Part shown: one piece after another, positions 6,320 to 14,417 of the stretch | Position numbering within the stretch: position 1 is the stretch's first letter | Layout: each line of letters starts with the position of its first letter | DNA from: Vulcanimicrobiota bacterium | GTDB taxonomy: Bacteria > Vulcanimicrobiota > Vulcanimicrobiia > Vulcanimicrobiales > Vulcanimicrobiaceae | Assembly: GCA_014304965.1 (NCBI GenBank) | Contig: JACRTZ010000068.1 | Coordinates: forward strand, 1 to 14,417 | Direction: 5' to 3' | DNA: 14,417 nt | Translations under genes and position numbers: made by a program | Notes under the pieces: generated by a model | The model's input: only the letters and a program-made list of their open reading frames with translations | Told to the model about the DNA's origin: nothing | Databases searched by the model: none

Positions 6320-7080
6320 TGCCGGGTGAAGCAAAGCGCCGGCGGCTGCGCGCGCTGCTTGCGCGCGCGGGCGTGCCGAGTGCCGACCTGCCGCTCGTCG
6401 AAGCGGCCCTCATACACCAAAGTGCGGTGCACGAAGGACGCGCCGCCGCCTCGAACGAGCGGCTCGAATTTTTCGGCGACGCAATCCTGGGAATGATCGT
6501 CGCGAAATATCTGTACGAACGCTATCCAGACGCCGACGAGGGCGAGCTGACCTTGCGCAAAGCGGCGCTCGTGAAAGACGCGGCGCTCGCGGCAACGGCC
6601 GAGCGGCTCGAACTTGGGCCATTGATGACGCTCGGCGGCGGACTCGCGAGCGCGCCCGCCGCGCAGCGCCGGACGCTGCTGGCCGATGCCGTCGAAGCCG
6701 TGATCGCGGCACTGTTCGTCGAAGCGGGCTTTGAGAAAACCGCCGCGTTCGTCGAGCGCGAACACGTCGCCGTCATCGAGCGCGACCAAGTGTCGCTCGA
6801 CGACCCGAAGACGGTCTTACAGGAGTGGACGCAGCGCCGTCACGGCACGACGCCCGAGTACCGAGAACGCGCCGAAGGCTCCCCGAAGGACCGCACGTTT
6901 CATGCCAGCGTCGCGATCGCGGGCGAAACGCTCGCGGCCGGCAGCGGCCGCAGTAAAAAAGAAGCGCAGCGCGCGGCAGCCGAGCGCGCGCTCGAAACGC
7001 TACGCGAGCGCTACGGCGATCTGCCGCCGCGCCGCCTGTCGGCGCGCGCGCCGCGCGATCGGAAGCGGGGCGCCGCGTGA
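6319..7080 (+). CDS. rnc: Ribonuclease III
   Basis: Cuts double-stranded RNA, processing rRNA precursors and some mRNAs. The 253-residue protein has the RNase III domain (about 5-145) with the signature NERLEFFGDAILGM, metal ligands Glu50 and Asp54, and the second pair Asp123 and Glu126 in ADAVEAVIAALF. A double-stranded RNA-binding domain follows (about 161-229), ending in the conserved GRSKKEAQRAAAERALE. A basic tail of some 24 residues follows. Start is GTG at 6319, directly on the fabF stop (TAGTG), and the stop overlaps the smc start in GTGA. The order fabF-rnc-smc is seen in many bacteria, which supports the call and the operon. Confidence 0.95.
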   Translation: MPGEAKRRRLRALLARAGVPSADLPLVEAALIHQSAVHEGRAAASNERLEFFGDAILGMIVAKYLYERYPDADEGELTLRKAALVKDAALAATAERLELGPLMTLGGGLASAPAAQRRTLLADAVEAVIAALFVEAGFEKTAAFVEREHVAVIERDQVSLDDPKTVLQEWTQRRHGTTPEYRERAEGSPKDRTFHASVAIAGETLAAGSGRSKKEAQRAAAERALETLRERYGDLPPRRLSARAPRDRKRGAA

Positions 7081-10000
7081 AGCTCAAATCGTTGCGGCTG
7101 TTCGGCTTCAAGACGTTCGCCGAGCAGACGACGCTTGAATTCGAACCGGGCATCACGGGAATCGTCGGGCCCAACGGTTCGGGTAAGTCGAATCTCGTGG
7201 ACGCGATTCGTTGGGTGCTCGGCGAGCAGAGCGCGAAAAGTTTGCGCGCGGGCAAGACCGAGGACATCATCTTCGCCGGCAACGAGAAACGCAAGCCGCT
7301 CGGCATGGCCGAGGTCGCGCTCACGTTCGACAACGCCGACGGCGCGCTCAAAGTGGACGCAACCGAGGTGCAGATCACGCGGCGCGCCTACCGCGCGGGC
7401 GAGAGCGAGTTCTTCATCAACCGGCAGCACGTGCGTCTGCGCGACATCATCGATCTCTTCATGGGCACCGGCCTCGGGCCGGGCTCGTACTCGATCGTTT
7501 CGCAAGGACAAATAGACGCGATCCTCAGTTCGAAACCGACCGAACGGCGCAGTCTCTTCGAAGAGACGGCAGGCATCAGCCGCTTTCTCGCGCGCAAAGC
7601 CGAGTCGCTGCGCCGCTTGGAACAGACCGAAGCCAACGGCATTCGGATCAACGATTTGCTGAGCGAGATTCAGGCGCGCATTCCCGAACTCGAAACGCAA
7701 GCGCGGCGCGCGCGCCGCTACCGCCGCGCCTCGACGCGCCTGCGCGATTTGGAGATCTTGTCGTATTTGCGCGCGAGCGCGTCGCGCCGCGCGGAGCGCG
7801 CGCGGCTGCACGGCGAACTCGAGCGGCTCGAAGCCGAGCGTACGGCGGCCGCCGCCAAAGCTGCCGCGCTCGACGCAGAGCTCTCCGGGCTGCGCCTGCG
7901 GCTGCTCGACGTGGAGCGGCGTATAGATACCCACCGCGAGACGGCGACCGGCGTGCGGGCGCAACTCGCCGAGTGCGAGTCGCGGCGTGCGGCGCTGAGC
8001 GCCCGGCGCGATGCGCTCGAAGCGCAATCCACGCAAACCGTGGACGATCGCGAGCGCGCCGAAGCCGAGCAGAGCGCCTTGCGCGAAACCGTCACCGCAC
8101 TTGAAGCGGAATTGACGCCTCACGCACGCGCGCTCGAAGCGCACCGCGAGCGCGAGCGGCACGCGCAAGAAGCGCTCGGTGCGGCCCGCGCCGCCCTCGA
8201 CCGAATTTTTGCCGCGCTACGGGCAGTCGAAGCCGCGGCTGCCGCGGAAGCGGCGAGCGAAGCGGAGCGCCGCGCCCAATTAGAAGCCGCGCAACGCGAG
8301 TACGATCGGCTCGAGCGCGAAGCGTTTACGTTGCGCGAAGAGACCGCGCGGCGCAGCGAAACGTCGGCGACGCTCGCCCAGACCGTAGCGCGCGCGCGCG
8401 AAGAGGTTCACGAAGCCGCAAGCCGTTTGCAGACCGCCGCAGCTGCGGCGGTCGCTGCGGACGCGCGCGTCGCGGCCGCCGGTTCGGCGCTGGCCGACGC
8501 CCAGTCCGCCTATCGTACGGCGACGAGCGAGGTTGCAAGCGCGGAGGCACGCTTGCATACGATCGAAGAACTCGAGGCGAATCTGGAAGGCCGCGTGGCC
8601 GGAACGCGCGCGGTGATGGAAGCAAAAGAGCGCGGCGAACTGGGTGGCATCCACGGCGTCGTTTCAAACCTCGTATCGGTGGACGAACGCTACGCGCGCG
8701 CTCTCGACGCGGCCTTCGGAGCGGCGCTCTCGAACATCGTCACCGAAACGTCGGACGATGCCGAACGCGCCATCGATTATCTGCGCGAACGCGAACTCGG
8801 CCGCGCGACTTTTTTGCCGCTCGACGCCCTTGGCGGCCGCACGGGTCGCGAGCTCGAGGCCGCGCGCCGCATCCCCGGAGCGCTCGGCTACGCGCACGAT
8901 CTCGTCGAAGCGCCGGCTCGGTATGCCGGCATCGTCGCATTCTTGGTGGGCCGCGTGCTCGTGACCGAGACGCTCGAGATCGCGATGCGCCTCGCGCGGG
9001 CCGAAAATATTCAAGATGCGATCGTCACGCTCGACGGCGAGCACGTTGCCGGCGGGGGCGCGCTGACCGGCGGCCGGTATCGCAAAGAGCGCTCGATCCT
9101 TTCGCGCCGGGCCCAAGCCCGCACGCTCTCCGAGGCACTGCCCGGTCTGCGGCGCGTCCTTTCCGAGGCTGAAGAAAACGCTGCCGCCGCCGAAAGCGAG
9201 AGCATGGCGGCGACCGCCGCGCGCGATACCGCGCGTGGAGCGGAAGGCGATCTCGCCGCGATCGCGCGCGACGTGCGCGCGCGGCTCGAAGCTGCCGAGG
9301 CCGAACGGGCCCGCATCGAAGCGGAGATCGCCGCGTCGCTGGAACGCGCGCACCGGCTCGAAACGGAGACCGACGCCGCGCGCGAACGGCTCGCGATGTT
9401 GGAGCGTCCGCCGAGCGATCCGGGCGACGCGATCGCCGAGCGCGAACGCTTGGAAGCGGCACTCGCGGCCGCGCGGGAGACGATCGCGCGCGCGCAAGAT
9501 GCCGAGCGCACGGTCTCGGCCGAGATCGCGCAAGCGCGCGAGACCGTCGCGACGTTGAGCGCGCGCCGCGATGGTTCGCTCGCCCGCATCACGCTGCTCG
9601 ACGCCGATCGCGACCGGGCTGCCGGCGCGCGGGCGGCGATCGCGCGCGAGATTGAAACGATGACGGCGGATCTGGCCGGTATCGCCGCGGCGCACGACGC
9701 CGCAACCGCGCGGGTCAACGAGGTCGACGACGCATACGAAACCGCCCGCATCGAACGCGAACATGCGGGCACGCGCGCCGCCGAACTCGATGCCGAAGTC
9801 CGCGCGACGAGGACCGCGGAACGCGAAGCGGCTTCGGCAAGCGAAGGCAGCCGGCTGCGGCTGGCCGAGATCGATGCAGAACTCGGCATGCTCTCGGCGC
9901 AGTTCGCGCAGAACCCCGCGACCGCCGAAGAATGCGCGGATGTCGAAGCGCGCTATCCGGACGAGGACGAAAGCGTGACGGCGGATCTGCCGCGCTTGCG

Positions 10001-10640
10001 CGAAGAGCTGGCGCGTTTGCAAAACGTGAACCTCAATGCCGAAGCCGAGATCGCCGAGCTGACGGAACGCGAAGGCTTCCTCAAAGCGCAGATCGACGAT
10101 TTGGCGCGAGCGCGCGAAACGCTGCTCGCGTCCATTCGCGAGATCGAGAACTCCTCGCAGGCGGCCTTCAACGAAACCTTCGATGCCGTCCGCCTCGCTT
10201 TCGAAGACGTGTACTCGCGTTTGTTCCCGGGCGGCCAGGCCAAGATGTGGCAGACGGATCCCACCAATCTTTCCGAGACGGGCATCGAAATTTCGGCGCA
10301 ACCGCCCGGCAAGAAGATGATGCCGCTCGCCACACTTTCGGGCGGCGAACGTGCGATGACGGCGTCGGCGTTGATCTTTGCGCTCGTCACCGTCAAACCG
10401 TCGCCGTTCTATCTCTTGGACGAAGTCGACGCGGCGATGGACGACGCGAACGTCGAGCGCTTCTCGGACATGGTGCGCGAGGTCGCGTCGGGCGCCCAGC
10501 TGCTCCTCGTAACCCACAACAAGAAGACGATGGAACTGGCCGCGCGCATGTACGGGGTCACGATGGCGGAGCCCGGCATATCGAGTGTGGTCGCCGCCGA
10601 TCTCACTCCCATCCGGGAGCGTGAACCCGCCCTCGCCTGA
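7077..10640 (+). CDS. smc: Chromosome segregation protein SMC
   Basis: ATPase of the bacterial condensin, which with ScpA and ScpB extrudes loops and helps separate chromosomes. The 1187 residues are full length. The N-terminal head has Walker A GPNGSGKSN (31-39) and the Q-loop VSQGQIDAILSSKPTERR; two long coiled coils, very rich in Ala, Glu and Arg and poor in Lys, flank a hinge (about 518-665) marked by GELGGIHG and GGGALTGG. The C-terminal head has LSGGERAMTASALIFA (from 1087) and Walker B YLLDEVDAAMDD with Asp1115 and Glu1116. GTG at 7077 overlaps the rnc stop. The stop lies inside purH by 20 bases. No scpA, scpB or ftsY lies in the window. RecN and SbcC lack this hinge. Confidence 0.97.
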   Translation: MKLKSLRLFGFKTFAEQTTLEFEPGITGIVGPNGSGKSNLVDAIRWVLGEQSAKSLRAGKTEDIIFAGNEKRKPLGMAEVALTFDNADGALKVDATEVQITRRAYRAGESEFFINRQHVRLRDIIDLFMGTGLGPGSYSIVSQGQIDAILSSKPTERRSLFEETAGISRFLARKAESLRRLEQTEANGIRINDLLSEIQARIPELETQARRARRYRRASTRLRDLEILSYLRASASRRAERARLHGELERLEAERTAAAAKAAALDAELSGLRLRLLDVERRIDTHRETATGVRAQLAECESRRAALSARRDALEAQSTQTVDDRERAEAEQSALRETVTALEAELTPHARALEAHRERERHAQEALGAARAALDRIFAALRAVEAAAAAEAASEAERRAQLEAAQREYDRLEREAFTLREETARRSETSATLAQTVARAREEVHEAASRLQTAAAAAVAADARVAAAGSALADAQSAYRTATSEVASAEARLHTIEELEANLEGRVAGTRAVMEAKERGELGGIHGVVSNLVSVDERYARALDAAFGAALSNIVTETSDDAERAIDYLRERELGRATFLPLDALGGRTGRELEAARRIPGALGYAHDLVEAPARYAGIVAFLVGRVLVTETLEIAMRLARAENIQDAIVTLDGEHVAGGGALTGGRYRKERSILSRRAQARTLSEALPGLRRVLSEAEENAAAAESESMAATAARDTARGAEGDLAAIARDVRARLEAAEAERARIEAEIAASLERAHRLETETDAARERLAMLERPPSDPGDAIAERERLEAALAAARETIARAQDAERTVSAEIAQARETVATLSARRDGSLARITLLDADRDRAAGARAAIAREIETMTADLAGIAAAHDAATARVNEVDDAYETARIEREHAGTRAAELDAEVRATRTAEREAASASEGSRLRLAEIDAELGMLSAQFAQNPATAEECADVEARYPDEDESVTADLPRLREELARLQNVNLNAEAEIAELTEREGFLKAQIDDLARARETLLASIREIENSSQAAFNETFDAVRLAFEDVYSRLFPGGQAKMWQTDPTNLSETGIEISAQPPGKKMMPLATLSGGERAMTASALIFALVTVKPSPFYLLDEVDAAMDDANVERFSDMVREVASGAQLLLVTHNKKTMELAARMYGVTMAEPGISSVVAADLTPIREREPALA

Positions 10641-12171
10641 GGCGCCGCGCTCGGCGGCCCTCTTCTCGCTGCACGATCGCAATGGTGCGGTCGAATTGGC
10701 GCGTGCGCTGCTCGCGCGCGGCGACGAGATTTGGGCGACCAGCGGCACGTGTGCGTTTCTGCGCGAGCGCGGCATCGCGGCGCGCGAGGTCGCGGAGGTC
10801 ACGGGGTTTCCGTCGCTCTTCGACGGTCGCGTCAAGACGCTGCATCCGCGCGTATTCGGCGGCTTGCTCGCGGACCGAAGCAATCCGGTACACGAGGCGG
10901 AGCGGCTCGAGTACGGGATTCCGCGCATCGACACGCTCGCCGTCAACCTGTACCCGTTCGAAGCGACGGTGGCGCGCGAGGGTGCGACCTTGGAAGAGGC
11001 GCTCGAACAGATCGATATCGGCGGCGTCGCGCTGATTCGCGCCGGCGCGAAAAACTTCGCTCACGTGATCGTGCTCGTAGACCCAGCGCAGTACGCGCAG
11101 GCCCTTGGCGCGCGCGACGATCTCGGCTTGCGCCGAGCGTTTGCAACGCGCGCGTTCGAACGCACGGCGGAATACGATTCGGCGATCGCCCGCTACATGG
11201 AAGCCGGCCTGCTCGCGAACGAACTTCCGGGCTCGCTCGCGCTCACGTTGCCGATCGCCTCGGCCTTGCGGTACGGAGAGAATCCCCAATCGCGCGCGGC
11301 CTTTTATCTTTCACGCACCGAGCGGCTGCCCGAACAACTCGGCGGCAAAGCCTTGTCGTACAACAACCTGCTGGACCTTGATGCGGCGCTGCGTTTGCTC
11401 GTGCGCGCCTTTCCCGGCGGCGACGGCGCGGTGCGCGCGGCGATCGTCAAGCACACGATCCCATGCGGCGTTGCGGAGCGGCCGACCGGCGCCCAAGCCG
11501 CGAGCGCCGCGCTCGACGCGGACCGCATCTCCGCCTACGGCGGCATCGTCGCGCTCGACGGACCTTGCGATGCGAACGCCGCGCGTGCGCTCGCGGGCAC
11601 GTTCCTCGAGATCGTCGCGGCGCCGTCGTTCGACGACGACGCGCTCGCCCTGCTGCGCGCCAAGAAAGCCCTGCGCATCATCCGGTTCGAGGAATCGCTT
11701 CCGGCGCGGCTCGCGCGCGAAACGCGCGTGCGCAGCGCGCTTGCCGGCGTGTTGGCGGAAGACGACGATCCGGCCGCCGCGTCCGAAACGCTGCGCGTGG
11801 TATCGAAACGCCAGCCGAGCGACGGCGAGTGGGCCGATCTTCGGTTCGCGTGGGACGTCGTGCGGCACGTCAAGAGCAACGGCGTCGTCGTCGCGCGCGA
11901 CCGCGTGACTCGGGGCATGTGCGCGGGCCAAACCAATCGCGTCAGCGCGGTCGCGATCGCGGCCGGCCGAGCGGGTGAGTTCGCGCGCGGCGCGGCGTGT
12001 GCGAGCGACGGGTTCTTTCCTTTTGCCGACGGGCTCGAGGCGGCTGCCGACGCCGGCTGCACCGCCATAATCGCGCCGCAGGGCTCGATTCGCGACGCCG
12101 AGGTGATGGCGGCGGCCGACGAACGCAACGTCGCGCTCGTGTTTTCGACGCACCGGTATTTCTTGCACTGA
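10621..12171 (+). CDS. purH: Bifunctional AICAR transformylase / IMP cyclohydrolase
   Basis: Catalyses the last two steps of purine synthesis: formylation of AICAR, then ring closure to IMP. The 516 residues match the family length. The N-terminal cyclohydrolase domain has GRVKTLHPRVFGGLL, NLYPFE and IDIGGVALIRAGAKN; the transformylase domain has LRYGENPQSRAAFY, GKALSYNNLLDLDAAL, the catalytic Lys-His pair in IVKHTIPCG, YGGIVALDG and SDGFFPFADG, ending RYFLH. The usual SVSDKTG loop reads SLHDRNG, and the strand after it reads WATSGTC rather than ASGGTA. The GTG at 10621 overlaps the smc end by 20 bases, with GGGAG only one base away; an in-frame GTG at 10585 is an alternative. The close coupling to smc suggests cotranscription. 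Confidence 0.95.
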   Translation: MNPPSPEAPRSAALFSLHDRNGAVELARALLARGDEIWATSGTCAFLRERGIAAREVAEVTGFPSLFDGRVKTLHPRVFGGLLADRSNPVHEAERLEYGIPRIDTLAVNLYPFEATVAREGATLEEALEQIDIGGVALIRAGAKNFAHVIVLVDPAQYAQALGARDDLGLRRAFATRAFERTAEYDSAIARYMEAGLLANELPGSLALTLPIASALRYGENPQSRAAFYLSRTERLPEQLGGKALSYNNLLDLDAALRLLVRAFPGGDGAVRAAIVKHTIPCGVAERPTGAQAASAALDADRISAYGGIVALDGPCDANAARALAGTFLEIVAAPSFDDDALALLRAKKALRIIRFEESLPARLARETRVRSALAGVLAEDDDPAAASETLRVVSKRQPSDGEWADLRFAWDVVRHVKSNGVVVARDRVTRGMCAGQTNRVSAVAIAAGRAGEFARGAACASDGFFPFADGLEAAADAGCTAIIAPQGSIRDAEVMAAADERNVALVFSTHRYFLH

Positions 12172-12209
12172 ATGAGGTAGCGGCGCGGCGCTCCGCGCTC
12201 ACCGGCGCG

Positions 12210-13097
12210 TTGCTCGCGGTCGGTGCGGGCATCGGCTGGGGCACCCTCGCGCCGGTTGCTAAATTGCTGTTTACCGCGCAGGGCGGCACGTTGTTCAACG
12301 CCTTCACGCTGTCGGTCGCGCGCGCGGTCTGGGCGATTCCCCCGTTCGTCCTCCTCGCGATCTTCACACGGCCGCGCGGGCGAACGATCGAGCGCGCCGA
12401 CTGGCCGCTGTTCGCCGCCGGCGCCGTGCTCGTGGGGCTCGGTTTAAATTTCTTGTATCAGCTGGCGACGCAGCATACGAGCGCCGCCCACACCGTGTTG
12501 CTGCAGGGGCTCGCGCCGCTGGCGGTTGCGGCTTTTGAGGCGCTCTTCCTCGGCCGGCGGCTCGATCGCGTGCGCAGCATCGCGCTCGCGCTCGGCGTCT
12601 GCGGCGTCGCTGCGATCGCGGCCGGCCACAATCAAGGCGGCGCGCACGTCGCGGGCGACGCGATCATGCTCGCGTGGCTCGCGGTGTTCGCGTCGTACTC
12701 GTACGTCATGCGCCGCTTGACTGGCCGCTATCCGACCGCGTTCGTGACGGCGGTCGTGTGGGGAGCCGGTTTTGCGCTCGTTGCGATTCTCGGCGCGCCG
12801 CTCGTCCCCGTCGCGGTCGCGCACTCGTTCGCGACGCCGGACGTTACGATCGCAATCTTGGTCGCCCTCGTCGTCGTCTCGGCGCTGCTCGCGCCGGCCG
12901 CGCACGCCGCGGCCGTTCGTCGCACGAACGTGACGCTTGCGACGGTCGGGAGCCAGTATGCAGCGATCGCGACGGGAACCGTGCTCGCGCTGACGGTCGT
13001 GCACGAGTCGCTCGGACCGTTTGCAATCGCCGGCGGCCTGTTGCTCGTCGTCGCGCTCGCCGTGAGCCTCGTTCCCTCGCGCGCCGAAGAGCGCTAG
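12210..13097 (+). CDS. EamA/DMT-family transporter
   Basis: Inner-membrane permease of the drug/metabolite transporter superfamily; substrate unknown. From TTG 12210 it has 295 residues, with ten hydrophobic segments in two repeats, the usual EamA layout. The first, GAGIGWGTLAPVAKLLF, is typical of repeat one; segments eight to ten form the second EamA half, ending in GGLLLVVALAVSLVP. The start is unclear. No ATG or GTG is in frame between the purH end and the first helix. TTG 12210 lacks a Shine-Dalgarno and leaves no cytoplasmic tail. An in-frame CTG at 12168 would give MNEVAARRSALTG before the helix and share CTGA with the purH stop, echoing the GTGA junctions elsewhere. Frame and family are secure, substrate is not. 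Confidence 0.85.
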   Translation: MLAVGAGIGWGTLAPVAKLLFTAQGGTLFNAFTLSVARAVWAIPPFVLLAIFTRPRGRTIERADWPLFAAGAVLVGLGLNFLYQLATQHTSAAHTVLLQGLAPLAVAAFEALFLGRRLDRVRSIALALGVCGVAAIAAGHNQGGAHVAGDAIMLAWLAVFASYSYVMRRLTGRYPTAFVTAVVWGAGFALVAILGAPLVPVAVAHSFATPDVTIAILVALVVVSALLAPAAHAAAVRRTNVTLATVGSQYAAIATGTVLALTVVHESLGPFAIAGGLLLVVALAVSLVPSRAEER

Positions 13098-13122
13098 CGA
13101 AGCCACTTTCCCCGGTGTATTG

Positions 13123-13136
13123 GCCGGAACTCCGGC
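13123..13136. other. Small hairpin in the EamA-VOC gap
   Basis: GCCGG, loop AACT, CCGGC between the transporter stop (13097) and the VOC start (13158). The stem has 5 base pairs and no T-tract, so it is not a convincing terminator. I see no clear promoter in this 60-base gap, and no strong Shine-Dalgarno before the ATG at 13158. Confidence 0.3.
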
Positions 13137-13157
13137 GCGACGTGCGAACGACGGCGT

Positions 13158-13559
13158 ATGCCGCGTTATTTGCACACGTCGATCTTCGTCAACGACATGG
13201 CGCAGTCGATCGAGTTCTATACCAAGCATCTCGGATTGAAATTGCTCGACGGTCCGCTGCACTATCCGGGGAATGCCGACATGGCGTTCGTCGGCGCAGA
13301 CTGGAACGCGTACATCGAGCTGGTGTACGACCTCGAAGACCATCCGCCGTACGAGCTCGGGAACCGCTACGAACACCTCGCGCTCGAAGTGGACGGCGAT
13401 CTGGCCGGCGTGATCGAGCGCCTCCGGGCGGCCGGCGTCAAGATCGTCAAGGAACCGAAGAAAGCGCCGAGTGGAACGCGGGCGATCGCGTTCGTCGAGG
13501 ATCCCAACGGCATTCCGGTCGAATTGCTCGAACCGCGCTCGCCGAGATCCGGGGCGTGA
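13158..13559 (+). CDS. Glyoxalase I-like VOC family protein
   Basis: A 133-residue protein of the vicinal oxygen chelate fold, close to lactoylglutathione lyase (glyoxalase I). The four positions of the metal site in that enzyme are all present: His6 in LHTSIFV, Glu54 in YIELVYD, His73 in YEHLALEV and Glu122 in PVELLEP. SIEFYTKHLGLKLL and the late FVEDPNGIPVELLE are family hallmarks. This favours a metal-dependent methylglyoxal-type lyase, but fosfomycin- or other substrate-specific VOC enzymes share the fold, so gloA is not assigned. ATG 13158 is a clean start. The stop overlaps the start of the following hydrolase in GTGA, so the two are probably translated together. Confidence 0.85.
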   Translation: MPRYLHTSIFVNDMAQSIEFYTKHLGLKLLDGPLHYPGNADMAFVGADWNAYIELVYDLEDHPPYELGNRYEHLALEVDGDLAGVIERLRAAGVKIVKEPKKAPSGTRAIAFVEDPNGIPVELLEPRSPRSGA

Positions 13560-14417
13560 AGCGCGTCGTTGCGGGGCTGTTGGCCGCGATCTTCGCGGCG
13601 TCGGTCGGCGGAGTTGCCATCGCCCAGACGAACTCGGCGGCGGACGCGGAGCTCGCAACGAACATCGGATCGCGCGTCAAAGATGTGACCGGGGTAGGGA
13701 TCGTCGCCGGCACGATCGTCTTCGGCTCTTCAAACACGATCGTTGCCGGAAGCACGGGCGGTTCGGCATCGCTCGACGCCGACACGGTGTTCGAAATCGG
13801 CTCCATCACGAAAACTTTTACGGCGACCGTGCTCGCCGATATGGTGCGTCGCGGCGAAGTCGCGCTCGACGACCCGATTGAAAAATATTTGCCGGCCGGC
13901 AGCACCGGCCCGACGTTCAACGGGGCGCACGTCACGCTGCTCGATCTCGCTACGCAATCGTCGGGCCTTCCGAGGATGCCGACGAATTTTGCGCCCGCCA
14001 ATCGCGACAATCCGTACGTGGATTACGCGCAGCCGCAGCTGTACGGATTCCTCGGCAGTTACCAGTTGACGCGCGCGCCGGGTTCTAAGTACGAATATTC
14101 GAACGTCGGGTTCGGCTTGCTGGGGCAATTGCTGGCGAACCGTGTGAAGACCACCTACGAAGCGCTGGTGCAAGCGCGCTTGCTCGCCATCTTGGCAATG
14201 ACGTCCACCGGCATTACGCTGTCGCCCGCCATGCGCGAACATCTGGCGCCCGGGCGCGATGTGGACGGCAACCCTGCCGGCAATTGGGATCTCGGCGCAC
14301 TGGCGGGCGCGGGCGCGATTCGCTCCTCGATGCGCGACATGCTCAAGTATCTTGCGGCGAACATGAACGGTTCCGGACCGATCGGCGAAGACGCAAAAAT
14401 GGCGCAGACGCCGCGCC
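13556..14417 (+). CDS. Secreted serine hydrolase, beta-lactamase/PBP-like (runs off the right edge)
   Basis: The frame is open from GTG 13556 to the window end, 287 residues. The N-terminus is a signal peptide (KR, a hydrophobic stretch, then VAIAQTNS, cut probable after AIA near residue 23), so it is exported. The beta-lactamase (PF00144) class C/esterase fold shows in FEIGSITKTFTA with nucleophile Ser83 and Lys86 of SxxK, LATQSSGLPRMP (131-142) and the YSN motif (Tyr181-Asn183) in KYEYSNVGFGLLG. The third motif (HxG or KTG) lies past the edge. The family includes AmpC beta-lactamases, D-alanyl-D-alanine peptidases and esterases, and the visible part cannot separate them. The GTG overlaps the VOC stop. 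Confidence 0.88.
   Translation, partial: MKRVVAGLLAAIFAASVGGVAIAQTNSAADAELATNIGSRVKDVTGVGIVAGTIVFGSSNTIVAGSTGGSASLDADTVFEIGSITKTFTATVLADMVRRGEVALDDPIEKYLPAGSTGPTFNGAHVTLLDLATQSSGLPRMPTNFAPANRDNPYVDYAQPQLYGFLGSYQLTRAPGSKYEYSNVGFGLLGQLLANRVKTTYEALVQARLLAILAMTSTGITLSPAMREHLAPGRDVDGNPAGNWDLGALAGAGAIRSSMRDMLKYLAANMNGSGPIGEDAKMAQTPR

Noticed and set aside
8664..10946. 760-codon open frame on the minus strand across smc and purH
   Set aside because: It is the antisense shadow of smc: the high GC third positions of smc remove stops. The product is low-complexity Arg-rich and matches nothing.
13447..14010. 187-codon minus-strand frame at the right end
   Set aside because: Antisense to the VOC and serine hydrolase genes, which carry clear family motifs.
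1..14417. Mobile element, CRISPR array or tRNA
   Set aside because: No transposase or integrase frame, no regularly spaced direct repeats, and no cloverleaf-like segment; gene packing leaves little non-coding space.

Overview
This is a GC-rich, tightly packed stretch of a bacterial chromosome. It carries housekeeping genes and no phage, insertion sequence, CRISPR array, tRNA or rRNA that I can see. The gene set (MreB, Maf, LysA, NadD, Obg, L27, FabF, RNase III, SMC, PurH) is core bacterial. L27 carries a Firmicutes-type cleavable N-terminal leader, yet the genome is GC-rich and rich in GTG starts. That mix would suit an uncultured GC-rich lineage such as Candidatus Eremiobacterota, Armatimonadota or a relative. 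This taxonomic guess is inference, and a ribosomal-protein or SMC phylogeny would decide it.

Minus-strand block, read from 4864 down to 1: rpmA (L27), a hairpin terminator or attenuator, obg, nadD, lysA, a small DUF3465-type lipoprotein gene, maf, and the 5' part of mreB, which runs off the window. obg-nadD, nadD-lysA and maf-mreB each share the four bases GTGA. lysA and the lipoprotein gene overlap by 8 bases. Two TATACT -10 elements can be seen, one upstream of rpmA and one just before maf, so maf-mreB may be a separate transcription unit.

The divergent intergenic region (4865-5053) holds the rpmA promoter and a cluster of three small palindromes with related TCC(C/A)TG cores, which look like a REP-type element.

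Plus-strand block, 5054 to 14417: fabF, rnc, smc, purH, an EamA-family transporter, a glyoxalase-fold (VOC) protein, and a secreted serine hydrolase of the beta-lactamase/PBP type that runs off the right edge. fabF-rnc, rnc-smc and smc-purH touch or overlap. VOC and the hydrolase again share GTGA. The block joins fatty-acid elongation, RNA processing, chromosome organisation and purine synthesis, followed by accessory envelope and detoxification functions.

No clearly new biological system is present. The points most worth a second look are the L27 leader with no prp or rplU beside it, the terminator whose U-tract ends 11 bases before the obg start, the palindrome cluster, repeated GTGA coupling, and the missing convincing start codons of fabF and the EamA gene.
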